Of a stretch of 56,849 nt of DNA, positions 18,964 to 29,089 are shown piece after piece. This DNA comes from Sphaerobacter sp. (lineage in GTDB: Bacteria > Chloroflexota > Chloroflexia > Thermomicrobiales > Thermomicrobiaceae). The translations under genes and the position numbers were made by a program. The stretch lies in contig NZ_JADGHZ010000003.1 in the NCBI RefSeq assembly GCF_019683595.1, positions 1-56,849 of the forward strand, in the 5' to 3' direction. The stretch's first letter is position 1. Each line of letters opens with the position of its first letter. The notes below the pieces were generated by a model that did no database searches, was not told the DNA's origin, and saw only the letters and a program-made list of their open reading frames with translations.

Positions 18964-20541
18964 CTACGACGCCCCGCGCGGGCGGGCGATCTCGACGCGG
19001 ACGGGGCGGCCGCGGAGTTGGGTGCGGCCGAGCGCCTGGATGACGCGGTCGACGACCGATTCCGGAACGTCCACGAAGGTGTAGCGGTCCAGGATCTCGA
19101 TCTGGCCGATGCTCTTGCCGGGGATACGTGCCTCGTTGGCGATCGCCCCGACGACGTCCATCGGCCGGATGCCGTCCTGCCGGCCGAGGTTGAGGAAGAG
19201 CCGTGCCATGCCCGCCTCGGTCGAGCCCCCGCCGGTGGTGATCTCCTCTTGCTCGGCCACGCCCCGGTCGCGCATCAGCATCCGGATCGCCGCCGCGGCG
19301 ATCTCCGAGGGGTCGTAGTACGCGGCGAGCTCGTCGACGACCATCATGGCGGCCTCGAGGTCGTTGGCCTCGATGACCTCCGCCAGCGACTCACCCAGCA
19401 GCTCACGCTGGCGGGCGGCGACCTCCTCCGGTGTCGGCACGCCGCGGCGCGTCATCCGCACGCCGGTCGCCCGCTCGATCTCCCGCAGCAGCCGTCGCTC
19501 GCGCGGGGTGACCAGGGTAATCGCCGCCCCGGCGCGGCCGGCCCGGCCGGTCCGCCCGATACGGTGGACGTAGCTCTCCGGGTCGCCGGGGATGTCGTAG
19601 TTGATGACGTGGGTGATGCCCTCAACGTCGAGCCCGCGGGCGGCCACGTCGGTGGCGATCAGCAGTTCCGCCTGGCCGGAGCGGAAGCGGGCCATCACGC
19701 GGTCTCGCTGGACCTGCGACAGGTCGCCGTGGAGCGCCTCGGCGGCGTAGCCGAGCGACTGGAGTTGCTGCGTGAGTTCGTCCACCCCGCGCTTGGTGCG
19801 GCAGAAGATGATGGCCGAGGGCGGCGTCTCCATGTCGAGGATCCGGGTGAGGGCCTCGACCTTCGCCCGCTGCACGACCTCGACGTAGCTCTGCTCGATC
19901 TGGGGAACGGTGACGCGCTCCGGCTCGACGGCGACCCGTGCCGGGTCGCGCAGGTAGCGCCGCGCCAGCGCCGCGACCCGATCCGGGATGGTGGCGGAGA
20001 AGAGCGCCGTCTGCCGCTCGGCCGGGACATGGTCGAGGATCCACTCGACATCCTCGATGAAGCCCATGTCGAGCATCTCGTCGGCCTCGTCGATGACGAC
20101 GGTTGAGACGTTGCTGAGATCCAGCGTCTCGCGACGGATGTGGTCCATCACCCGCCCTGGCGTGCCGACGACCACCTCCACCGGGTGGCGCAGGGCGCGG
20201 AGCTGGCGCTCGATCGGCTGGCCGCCGTAGACGGCGAGAACGCGCGTATCGCGCACGCGGCCGAGCTGGTGGAAGGTCTGAGCCACCTGGACCGCCAGCT
20301 CCCGGGTCGGCGCGAGGACCAGCGCCTGCGGGTGGCGCCCATTGGGCCGGAGCCGCTCGATAATCGGCAGGGCGAAGGCGGCCGTCTTGCCGGTGCCGGT
20401 CTGCGCCTGCGCGATCAGATCGCGGCCGGACAGGAGCAGCGGGATCGCCTCTCGCTGAATCGGGGTCGGTTCCTCGAACCCCACCGCGTCAATTGCCTGT
20501 AGGACCGGCTCACTGAGGCCGAGGTCCGCGAATCCCTCCAT
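18964..20541 (-). CDS. DEAD-box ATP-dependent RNA helicase with C-terminal DbpA-type RNA-binding domain
   Basis: A 525-residue helicase of the CshA/DeaD group. In order: Q motif (FEEPTPIQREAIPLL), Walker A AQTGTGKT, PTRELA, GG, TPGR, DEAD within VIDEADEMLDMG, SAT, then domain two with IIFCRTKRGVDEL, TDVAARGLDVEGITHVINYD and HRIGRTGRAGRAG. A linker leads to an RRM-like DbpA domain at the end (RLFLNLGRQDGIRPMDVVGAIANEARIPGKSIGQIEILDRYTFVDV). Such proteins unwind short RNA duplexes in ribosome assembly and mRNA turnover. I use the second Met (20541; GGAG close upstream) because MEGFADLGLSEPVLQAI is the family start. Confidence 0.93.
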   Translation of the reverse strand: MEGFADLGLSEPVLQAIDAVGFEEPTPIQREAIPLLLSGRDLIAQAQTGTGKTAAFALPIIERLRPNGRHPQALVLAPTRELAVQVAQTFHQLGRVRDTRVLAVYGGQPIERQLRALRHPVEVVVGTPGRVMDHIRRETLDLSNVSTVVIDEADEMLDMGFIEDVEWILDHVPAERQTALFSATIPDRVAALARRYLRDPARVAVEPERVTVPQIEQSYVEVVQRAKVEALTRILDMETPPSAIIFCRTKRGVDELTQQLQSLGYAAEALHGDLSQVQRDRVMARFRSGQAELLIATDVAARGLDVEGITHVINYDIPGDPESYVHRIGRTGRAGRAGAAITLVTPRERRLLREIERATGVRMTRRGVPTPEEVAARQRELLGESLAEVIEANDLEAAMMVVDELAAYYDPSEIAAAAIRMLMRDRGVAEQEEITTGGGSTEAGMARLFLNLGRQDGIRPMDVVGAIANEARIPGKSIGQIEILDRYTFVDVPESVVDRVIQALGRTQLRGRPVRVEIARPRGAS

Positions 20542-20684
20542 CGCTCCGGTTCCCTCCCGGTCTGATCCGGCCGCCACCCGGCTGCCGACCAGCCACGAAC
20601 TGTATCACCTAGCAGCACGCGCCGCCCGACACCTCAACACGCAACCGGCGTACCGGGGCAGGTATACTCGTTCCCTCGACTGTC

Positions 20685-20702
20685 TATAATGAATCCATTA
20701 TA
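20685..20702 (+). promoter_or_regulatory. Palindromic operator overlapping the -10 of the HigBA operon
   Basis: TATAATG-AATC-CATTATA has perfect 7-bp arms and contains a consensus -10 (TATAAT), 8 bp before the toxin ATG. An AT-rich palindrome on the core promoter of a toxin-antitoxin operon is the expected site for antitoxin autorepression. It contrasts strongly with the surrounding GC content. Confidence 0.7.
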
Positions 20703-20710
20703 CTGCGCGT

Positions 20711-21070
20711 ATGCGCTGGGAGGTCGAGTACACCGACGAGTTCGAAGCTTGGTGGCAGACCCTGAGCGATGACGAGCAGGACGCGATCGTTGCTGCAGTC
20801 GAGGTGCTCGAGGAGCGGGGGCCAGGTCTAGGGCGACCACTCGTCGATTCGATCCGGACATCGCGCCACCCAAACATGAAAGAGCTGCGGCCCCCGGCGG
20901 GGAACATCCGCGTGCTATTCGCCTTCGATCCGCGGCGGGTCGCCATCCTCCTGATCGGCGGCGATACGACCAATCAGTGGCAGGACTGGTATGAGCGGAT
21001 GGTTCCTATTGCCGATCAGCTCTACGATGACCATCTGGAGACTCTCCGGAAAGAGGGGATACTGCCATGA
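20711..21070 (+). CDS. HigB/RelE-family mRNA interferase toxin
   Basis: A 119-residue toxin of the phage Gp49/HigB type in the RelE superfamily. It has EVEYTDEFEAWWQTLSDDEQDAIVAAVEVLEERGPGLGRPLVDSI, then KELRPPAGNIRVLFAFDPRRVAILLIGGDTTN, the core beta sheet that bears the basic residues which cut ribosome-bound mRNA. It precedes and overlaps the antitoxin by 4 nt (ATGA), the toxin-first order usual for hig operons. No clear Shine-Dalgarno; the leader is very short, so translation may be inefficient or leaderless-like. Confidence 0.85.
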   Translation: MRWEVEYTDEFEAWWQTLSDDEQDAIVAAVEVLEERGPGLGRPLVDSIRTSRHPNMKELRPPAGNIRVLFAFDPRRVAILLIGGDTTNQWQDWYERMVPIADQLYDDHLETLRKEGILP

Positions 21071-21474
21071 CGAAGTCATTCAAGCACCTGCGCGCGCCCA
21101 TCGATGCTGATCCAGCGCGCCGGGCCCGTGTGGAGCCGTACAAGCGAGCGATCAGTGACGCGCTGGACCTCGCCGCCGTCCGAGGATTACGACGGGTGAC
21201 CCAGCAGGAGGTCGCCCGTGCGCTCGATGTATCGCAGGCTAACATCTCGCGCATCGAACATCAGGATGATCTCTACGTCTCGACACTGAAGAGCTACGTC
21301 GAGGCGCTCGGGGGCCGCCTGGAAATCAACGCCGTTTTCCCGGATCAGACCGTGCCGCTGCTCCCTGCCGAGCAAGGGTACGCCAGCGTTTCCTCCCGCG
21401 GGCGCCATGGCGTCCGCGTTCGCCGCGCTCCCGTAGCTTCCCGTGCGGCGCGCGGCGCAGCCTCCCGTCCTTGA
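21067..21474 (+). CDS. HigA-type antitoxin, XRE-family helix-turn-helix
   Basis: A 135-residue partner of the upstream toxin. The HTH reads RGLRRVTQQEVARALDVSQANISRIEHQDDLYVSTLKSYVEALGGRLEINAVF (about residues 40-92), the XRE form with a Cro-like recognition helix. It overlaps the toxin stop by ATGA, indicating translational coupling. The last 30 residues (SSRGRHGVRVRRAPVASRAARGAASRP) look like low-complexity read-through rather than a folded domain, so the natural C-terminus may have been extended by loss of an earlier stop. The protein should bind the palindrome at 20685-20702. Confidence 0.85.
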   Translation: MTKSFKHLRAPIDADPARRARVEPYKRAISDALDLAAVRGLRRVTQQEVARALDVSQANISRIEHQDDLYVSTLKSYVEALGGRLEINAVFPDQTVPLLPAEQGYASVSSRGRHGVRVRRAPVASRAARGAASRP

Positions 21475-21560
21475 CCGGCCGGGCAGGCGGCACGAGAATG
21501 GGGATACCGGGCTGCGTGCTCGCAGCGATCCGTTTCCCCTGAGTGATCGGAGGGCCGCCG

Positions 21561-23534
21561 ATGGCCGGCGATCTCCACCTCGACCCCGCGGCGCACGAGG
21601 ACGCCATCGTCTGGCAGCCATCTCCCAACGACCTGGCGCGTAGCCGGCTGCTGCGCTTCATCCGTGAGCACGGGCTGCCCGATTACGAAGCGCTGCTGGC
21701 ACGGGCTGTGGAGGACCCCGCCTGGTACTGGGATGCCGTGGTCCGGCACCTCGAGCTGGAGTGGTACACGCCCTACGATCAGGTGCTCGACCTGAGTCGC
21801 GGGCTTCCCTGGCCGCGCTGGTTCGTCAACGGCCGGTACAACTACGTGCATGACGCGGTCGACAAGCGTGCGACCGGACCGGATCGCGACCGCATCGCCG
21901 TCGTCTGGGAGGGGGACGGCGGGGCGGTCCGGCGTCTCACCTTCGGCGAGCTGGCGACCGAGACGAACCGGCTGGCGCACGCCCTGCGCGCGCTGGGCAT
22001 CGGCAAGGGGGACCGGGTCGGGATCTTCCTGCCGATGGTCCCGGAGACGGCGATCGCTACGCTGGCCTGCAGCAAGATCGGCGCGATCTTCATCCCCATC
22101 TTCTCCGGCTACGGGGCCGAGGCGGCCGCGACGCGCCTGACCGACTGCGACGCCCGCCTGCTCATCACCGCCGACGGGTTCTACCGCCGGGGGAACGTCG
22201 TGCCGATGAAGGCCACGGCCGACGCCGCGGCCGACCAGTCCCCGACCGTGGAGCGCCTGCTGGTCTACCGCCATGTCGGGGCGGACGTCCCCTGGAACTC
22301 GGGGCGCGATATCTGGTGGCATGAGGCGGTCGCGGGCCAGCCGGACCACTACGACACCGAGCGGACCGCCGGCGACGACCCGTACATGATCATCTACACC
22401 TCGGGCACGACCGGCCGGCCCAAGGGCGCGGTCCACACCCACGCCGGGTTCCCGATCAAGGCGGCGCACGACCTCGCCTTCTGCTTCGATCTCCAGGCCG
22501 ACGACACGCTCTTCTGGATCACCGACCTCGGCTGGATGATGGGGCCGTGGGCCATCGAGGGGTCGCTGATGCTGGGCGCCACGCTCCTCCTCTACGAGGG
22601 CACGCCCGACTACCCCGAGCCGGACCGCCTGTGGCAGGTGGTCGAGCGGCACGGCGCGACCGTGCTCGGCGTCTCGCCGACCGCGGTGCGGGCGCTGATG
22701 AGCCGGGGCGACGAGTGGGCCACGCGGCACCCGATGCCGACGCTCCGCGCCTTCGGCTCCACCGGAGAGCCATGGAACCCTGGCCCCTGGCGCTGGCTGT
22801 TCACCGTGCCGGGGCAGAGCCGCCGGCCGATCCTGAACTACTCGGGCGGAACCGAGATCTCCGGCGGCATCGTCGGCTGCGTGACGATCAAGCCGCAGAA
22901 GCCGTGTGCCTTCACCGGGCCGGTCCCGGGCATGGCCGCCGACGTGGTTGACGCCGAAGGGCGGCCGGTGCGCGGGGAGGTGGGGGAACTGGTCATCCGC
23001 GGGCCGTGGGTCGGCATGACCAACGGCTTCTGGCGCGACCCGGACCGCTACCTCGCGACCTACTGGTCGCGCTGGCCCGATGTCTGGGTCCACGGCGACT
23101 GGGCCGAGGTGGACGCCGACGGCTTCTGGTACATCCTCGGCCGCTCCGACGACACGATCAAGGTGGCGGGCAAGCGGGTCGGACCGGCGGAAGTCGAGTC
23201 GGCTGCCGTGGCGCACCCGGCGGTACAGGAAGCGGCCGCCATCGGCGTGCCCGACCCGGTCAAGGGCGAGGCGGTCGTCATCTTCGCCATCCTCCGTCCC
23301 GGCTACACTCCGGGGGATGACCTGCGAGAGGAGATCCGCGACGTGGTGACCCAGCGCCTGGGCCGCCCGTTGCGCCCGGCCGATGTCCGCTTCGTCAGCG
23401 ACCTGCCGCGCACGCGCAACGCCAAGATCATGCGCCGCGTGATCCGCGCCAAGTACACCGGCCAGGAGAACCTGGGCGACCTCTCGGCGCTGGAGAACCC
23501 GGCCGCGGTCGAGGAGATCGGCCGGGCGGGGTGA
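21561..23534 (+). CDS. Acetyl-CoA synthetase-like AMP-forming acyl-CoA ligase
   Basis: A 657-residue ANL-superfamily ligase activating a carboxylic acid with ATP and CoA. The sequence shows the acetyl-CoA synthetase N-terminal extension (WYWDAVVRHLELEWYTPYDQVLDLSRG), AMP-binding P-loop YTSGTTGRPKGAVHTHAG, WITDLGWMMGPW, NYSGGTEI, the hinge GDWAEVDADGFWYILGRSDDTIKVAGKRVGPAEVES and the catalytic Lys in TRNAKIMRRVIR. Most acetyl-CoA synthetases have SGKIMRR; here Asn-Ala-Lys replaces Ser-Gly-Lys, so another short acid (propionate, acetoacetate, acetate) is possible. The ATG at 21561 has GGAGGG 6 nt upstream and is preferred to the GTG at 21543. Confidence 0.88.
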   Translation: MAGDLHLDPAAHEDAIVWQPSPNDLARSRLLRFIREHGLPDYEALLARAVEDPAWYWDAVVRHLELEWYTPYDQVLDLSRGLPWPRWFVNGRYNYVHDAVDKRATGPDRDRIAVVWEGDGGAVRRLTFGELATETNRLAHALRALGIGKGDRVGIFLPMVPETAIATLACSKIGAIFIPIFSGYGAEAAATRLTDCDARLLITADGFYRRGNVVPMKATADAAADQSPTVERLLVYRHVGADVPWNSGRDIWWHEAVAGQPDHYDTERTAGDDPYMIIYTSGTTGRPKGAVHTHAGFPIKAAHDLAFCFDLQADDTLFWITDLGWMMGPWAIEGSLMLGATLLLYEGTPDYPEPDRLWQVVERHGATVLGVSPTAVRALMSRGDEWATRHPMPTLRAFGSTGEPWNPGPWRWLFTVPGQSRRPILNYSGGTEISGGIVGCVTIKPQKPCAFTGPVPGMAADVVDAEGRPVRGEVGELVIRGPWVGMTNGFWRDPDRYLATYWSRWPDVWVHGDWAEVDADGFWYILGRSDDTIKVAGKRVGPAEVESAAVAHPAVQEAAAIGVPDPVKGEAVVIFAILRPGYTPGDDLREEIRDVVTQRLGRPLRPADVRFVSDLPRTRNAKIMRRVIRAKYTGQENLGDLSALENPAAVEEIGRAG

Positions 23535-23544
23535 GGAGTAGAGC

Positions 23545-23681
23545 GTCACGCGTCATGCGTCATACGTCATACGTCATCCGTGTTCCGTATTACGTGTTGC
23601 GTACTGCGTAATGCGTGTCTCCCCTCTCCCAAGGTTGGGAGAGGGGCCGGGGGTGAGGGGGACGCATGACGCATGACGAAT
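23545..23681. repeat. Heptad repeat arrays flanking a palindrome/G-run core (locus 2)
   Basis: Eleven in-phase 7-mers GTNNTNC (23545-23621: GTCACGC, GTCATGC, GTCATAC x2, GTCATCC, GTGTTCC, GTATTAC, GTGTTGC, GTACTGC, GTAATGC, GTGTCTC), then a core palindrome and G-runs, then GACGCAT GACGCAT GACGAAT (23661-23681). Located between the acyl-CoA ligase stop and the DDN-like gene; its end abuts that gene's leader. Confidence 0.8.
23621..23661 (+). repeat. CCCCTCTCCCAA palindrome with predicted G-quadruplex motif
   Basis: CCCCTCTCCCAA-GG-TTGGGAGAGGGG has a 12-bp stem (23621-23646). The right arm continues into GGGAGAGGGGCCGGGGGTGAGGGGG (23637-23661), four G-runs of at least three separated by 2-3 nt loops. 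The same element is at 32087-32127 (perfect 26-bp palindrome), 47722-47772 (diverged) and 45439-45740 (split by an insertion). Confidence 0.7.
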
Positions 23682-23698
23682 CCATCCCGAGGAGCGCC

Positions 23699-24208
23699 AT
23701 GACCGCTCACGAGCCGACGTTCTCGCGGAAGCCACCGACCGGCGTCCTCCGCTTCTTCCTGAAGCTGCTGCCACGGCTGTACCGTGGGCCGCTGGCAGAG
23801 TTGTTCCGCTGGCGCTGCGTGATGCTCCTGACCACGACCGGCCGCAAGAGCGGGCTGCCCCGCACCGGCGGCGTGAGCTTCATGCCACTCGGCGACCGCT
23901 ACGTCATCTTCTCCGGCTGGGGTGTCCGCTCAAACTGGTATCAGAACCTGCGCGCCAACCCGGAGGTCATCATCCAGGTGGGACGCCGGCGGATGCGGGC
24001 CACCGCGCGGTTGGTCGAGGATCCTGAGCGACGCCGGGATCTCATGCTGATGATGCAGCAGCGCTCCGCCCACTGCGGACCTCCCCGCTTCATGCGCCCG
24101 CTCCTGCGGCTCACCCGCACCTTCGACTACGATGCCGAGATCCGCATGGCCGTCGAGCAGGCCGGTAACCTCCCGGTCATCGAGTTATTCCCCCACGGCG
24201 AGGTGTGA
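23699..24208 (+). CDS. DDN/nitroreductase-family deazaflavin-dependent oxidoreductase-like protein
   Basis: A 169-residue split-barrel protein. VMLLTTTGRKSGLPRTGGVSFMPLGDRYVIFSGWGVRSNWYQNLRANPEVIIQVGRRRMRATARLV is the pattern of the DUF385/DDN family, in which TxGRKSG and WxxNLxANP help bind F420 (or another flavin/haem in relatives). GAGGAG precedes the ATG at 23699 by 4 nt; the upstream Met at 23666 would start inside the repeat. If it binds F420, the host must make that cofactor; no F420 synthesis gene is present here. The cofactor and substrate are unproven. Confidence 0.8.
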   Translation: MTAHEPTFSRKPPTGVLRFFLKLLPRLYRGPLAELFRWRCVMLLTTTGRKSGLPRTGGVSFMPLGDRYVIFSGWGVRSNWYQNLRANPEVIIQVGRRRMRATARLVEDPERRRDLMLMMQQRSAHCGPPRFMRPLLRLTRTFDYDAEIRMAVEQAGNLPVIELFPHGEV

Positions 24209-24318
24209 CGCCGGGCTATTCGGACGAGAAGCCGTTTATGGCCGCCGGATGGGCGATGACCATGCCCGCCTCCCGCGGACATCCACTGATGCCAACATCG
24301 GGCAGCCACTTGCGTCGA

Positions 24319-24430
24319 TGTCATCCCGAGCGGAGCCGGCCGGCGCGGGAGCGCCGGCCAGCGGAAGCGAAGGATCTCCTCGCGTGGTGGCAGTCGCAGC
24401 GCGAGATCCTTCGCTTCGCTCAGGATGACA
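24319..24430. repeat. REP-like inverted repeat (TCATCCCGAGCGGAG...CAGGATGACA)
   Basis: Outer arms TGTCATCC / AGGATGACA; inner GCGAAGGATCTC / GAGATCCTTCGC; plus a central GGCCGGCGCGGGAGCGCCGGCC hairpin. Second copy of the family at 3900-3974 and 45526-45677. Lies between two converging genes. Confidence 0.75.
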
Positions 24431-24487
24431 GGTCATGAGAAACCGGGATTACCCGCATTCGGTATGACGGTTCGTCCCCACCTCCGG

Positions 24488-26881
<2,394 letters not shown>

Positions 26882-27048
26882 CGTTCCTCCAATCAGCAGG
26901 CGGAGCCTGTGATGGCTCCGCCGTCGTTGGCTGGCTCGATCCGAGCCAGTATACCGATTTGGGCTTGGATACTTTCCCGGCGGCGCCGCGGGCGTCGCAT
27001 CCCCTGGGGCGATCCCGTCCGGGGTCGGAGGGTCGGTACGGTCAGCCC

Positions 27049-27513
27049 TCAGCTCACCGCCTTCTTCACGAGCTCGCGGATCCGCTCCTCGGCGGCGGGG
27101 GTCAACTCCTTCAGGGCGTAGGCGGTCGGCCACATGGTGCCGTCGTCGAGGTTGGCCGAGTCGTTGAAGCCGAGGGTGGCGTACCGCGTCTTGAACTTGC
27201 CCGCGCTCTGGAAGAAGCAGACGACGCTGCCGTTCTTGGCGTATGCCGGCATCCCGTACCAGGTTCGTGGCGTGAGCTCCGGCGCGCTCTCCTTGATGAT
27301 GGCGTGGATCCGCTCGGCCATGGAGCGATCCGGTTCGTCCATCTCGGCGATCTTCTCGAGCACGTCGCGCTCCCCGTCCGCCTTGCTGGCGCGCCTGCTG
27401 CGGCGTTGCTCCTTGGCGCGCTCCCGCATGGCGGCGCGTTCCTCCTCGGTGAACGTCTGAGCCTCCGCGTCGGTCGCGGCGGTGTTCTCGGCGTTCGTCC
27501 GTGAGTCGGCCAT
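27049..27513 (-). CDS. DUF1801/YdhG-like protein
   Basis: A 154-residue protein with a charged N-terminal coiled segment ([32 protein letters not shown]) followed by the DUF1801 fold: [58 protein letters not shown]. YdhG of Bacillus is called an intracellular iron chaperone or frataxin-like, but the activity of most DUF1801 proteins is unknown. GAGGAG lies 9 nt before ATG. It is often found beside ArsR-SRPBCC pairs, which is the case here (80 bp upstream). Confidence 0.82.
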   Translation of the reverse strand: MADSRTNAENTAATDAEAQTFTEEERAAMRERAKEQRRSRRASKADGERDVLEKIAEMDEPDRSMAERIHAIIKESAPELTPRTWYGMPAYAKNGSVVCFFQSAGKFKTRYATLGFNDSANLDDGTMWPTAYALKELTPAAEERIRELVKKAVS

Positions 27514-27594
27514 TGCAGGGCTCCTCTCTGCTGTCGCGAATCGGCTCGATACGTCCAGGTGATGGCGGTGGCCGCCGTGCCGGATACCGCGCGG

Positions 27595-28017
27595 CTACGC
27601 CTCGGCCACGATGCTCTGCAACTGATCCAGCATCATCTGCCAGCTATACCGCGCGCCACCGATCTCCTGCTTGGCTTCGGGTCGGAAGCCGCTCTGCTCC
27701 AGACGCAGCCGGGTGACGCCGCCCTCATCCTCCGTCAGCGTCCAGGAGACCACCGTCGAGTGCGGGACGCTGCCGACCCCCTCGGTCGACCAGGTATAGG
27801 CGAGCCGTCGCGGCGGATCCACCTCAATCACTTCGCAGTCGACGACGCCGTCCCAGCCGGGCGCGTCGCGGAACTGAAAGCGGTGCCCGACGACCGGCTG
27901 AAAGTCGTTGGTCTTGAAGAGCATCCACTTGGAGAGGGTCTCGGGATCGGTCAGCGCGTTCCAGACCCGCTCGATGGGTCTCTTCAGTTCGGTCTCCAGG
28001 ACGACGGTCTCACTCAT
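27595..28017 (-). CDS. SRPBCC/AHSA1-family protein (START-like)
   Basis: A 140-residue helix-grip protein: VVLETELKRPIERVWNALTDPETLSKWMLFKTNDFQPVVGHRFQF, then EVIEVDPPRRLAYTWSTEG and TVVSWTLTEDEGGVTRLRLEQSGF, and the long last helix. The family resembles Aha1 C-terminal domains and binds hydrophobic ligands. The true ATG at 28017 overlaps the stop of the ArsR gene by 4 nt (ATGA), showing translational coupling; the longer track ORF is out of context. ArsR-SRPBCC pairs are common in bacteria, and the regulator is thought to control the pair; the ligand is unknown. Confidence 0.88.
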   Translation of the reverse strand: MSETVVLETELKRPIERVWNALTDPETLSKWMLFKTNDFQPVVGHRFQFRDAPGWDGVVDCEVIEVDPPRRLAYTWSTEGVGSVPHSTVVSWTLTEDEGGVTRLRLEQSGFRPEAKQEIGGARYSWQMMLDQLQSIVAEA

Positions 28018-28325
28018 TCGTTGTTCTCCTCCACGAGTTCCTTCAGGCGGTCGAGCCGCTGCGTCCAGAACTGCTCGTAGAACGAAAGCCACTCCTGAAT
28101 CTCACGAAGCGGAGCGGCGTTCAGGCGGTAGCGCGTCTCCCTTCCAACCTTACGGTCGATCACGAGCCCCGCTTCCTTGAGAATGGCCAGGTGCTTGGCG
28201 ACGGCCGTGCGGCCCATCGGGAACTGGGCCGCGATCTCATGGAGGGGTAACTCATCGACCTCGGCCAGCATGCGGAGCATCCGGCGGCGAGTCGGATCGG
28301 CCACCGCACGGTAGACATCTCGCAT
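28014..28325 (-). CDS. ArsR-family winged-helix repressor
   Basis: A 103-residue regulator: MRDVYRAVADPTRRRMLRMLAEVDELPLHEIAAQFPMGRTAVAKHLAILKEAGLVIDRKVGRETRYRLNAAPLREIQEWLSFYEQFW. No metal-ligand cysteine pair is visible, so it belongs to the non-metal ArsR subgroup that partners AHSA1-like genes. AAGGAGGA is 10 nt before the ATG at 28325, which I prefer over the Met at 28367 and the track start at 28472, since the latter covers the operators. Translationally coupled to the downstream SRPBCC gene. Confidence 0.88.
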   Translation of the reverse strand: MRDVYRAVADPTRRRMLRMLAEVDELPLHEIAAQFPMGRTAVAKHLAILKEAGLVIDRKVGRETRYRLNAAPLREIQEWLSFYEQFWTQRLDRLKELVEENNE

Positions 28326-28385
28326 GGGGCCAACGTCCTCCTTGTTCTGGCGCACATCCGACGCCATTGCCCAGCCCCCAAATAT

Positions 28386-28431
28386 GACACCATTTGGTGG
28401 CCAATCACAGGATACGACACCAAATGGTGTC
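28386..28431. promoter_or_regulatory. Two ACACCATTTGGTG operator-like palindromes upstream of arsR-like gene
   Basis: GACACCATTTGGTG (28386-28399) and GACACCAAATGGTGTC (28416-28431) share the same core in opposite orientation; centres are about 30 bp apart, three helical turns. They lie 60-105 bp upstream of the repressor start, where autoregulation would act. AT-rich cores in GC-rich DNA argue against chance. Confidence 0.7.
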
Positions 28432-28536
28432 ATGTCAAGCCCCAGTTCCCCGGCACGAGGGGATGGCGGCAAGCGGCTCAGGGCCTGCGCGTCGTCGGCG
28501 CGCCGCAGCGGCCCCCTTCCGTGGCAATCCCTGCCG

Positions 28537-29031
28537 CTACCCGAGGGGTGACGTGTCCGGTTTGGGTCTTCCGATTAGATGGCGCGGTGTGTCGAGCGGC
28601 TGCTGAAGCGCGGTGCGCACGCAGGGAGGGTAGAGGCGGACCTGATCGAGGTCGCCCAGAGGGAACCAGCGGAACTCGAGAACGTCGTTGCCCTCCTGCC
28701 CGGCGTGAACGGCCTCAGTATCGAGCAGGCGGCAACCGTCGGGGAGGTCGACGGCGAAGTAGAGCCCAATCTGATGGTGGGGCCGGTCGTTCATGGTGAA
28801 GAAGTCTTCGACGACCCAGAGGAGCCGACCGACCGTGACCTCGACGGCCAACTCCTCGCGCATCTCCCGGGTGAGGGCGTCGACTGCGGTCTCCAGGATC
28901 TCGCAGCGCCCGCCCGGCAGCGACCAGAAGTCGTCGCCCACCGCGCGATGCAGCAGGACCCGGCCGTCGTGCAGGCACACGCCGCCGACCCGATAGAGGA
29001 AGTGTGCCGGCCCGATATCGACGCTGATCAT
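28537..29031 (-). CDS. Nudix hydrolase
   Basis: A 164-residue hydrolase of nucleoside-diphosphate-linked substrates. The Nudix box reads GGRCEILETAVDALTREMREELAVEV (GxxxxxExxxxxxxREUxEExGU; the final conserved Gly is Ala here), preceded by VGGVCLHDGRVLLHRAVGDDFWSLPGG. Start chosen at ATG 29031; the track begins at GTG 29037 and neither has a strong Shine-Dalgarno. Substrate unknown. Confidence 0.87.
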   Translation of the reverse strand: MISVDIGPAHFLYRVGGVCLHDGRVLLHRAVGDDFWSLPGGRCEILETAVDALTREMREELAVEVTVGRLLWVVEDFFTMNDRPHHQIGLYFAVDLPDGCRLLDTEAVHAGQEGNDVLEFRWFPLGDLDQVRLYPPCVRTALQQPLDTPRHLIGRPKPDTSPLG

Positions 29032-29089
29032 GCTCACGGTTCAGCGCTCCTCGATCGCTCCCCAGCCTTGTCCCCACCTGCCGGGTGGG

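Noticed and set aside
20711-21474. Prophage remnant around the HigBA pair
   Set aside because: No integrase, structural genes or attachment repeats nearby; flanks are housekeeping genes.
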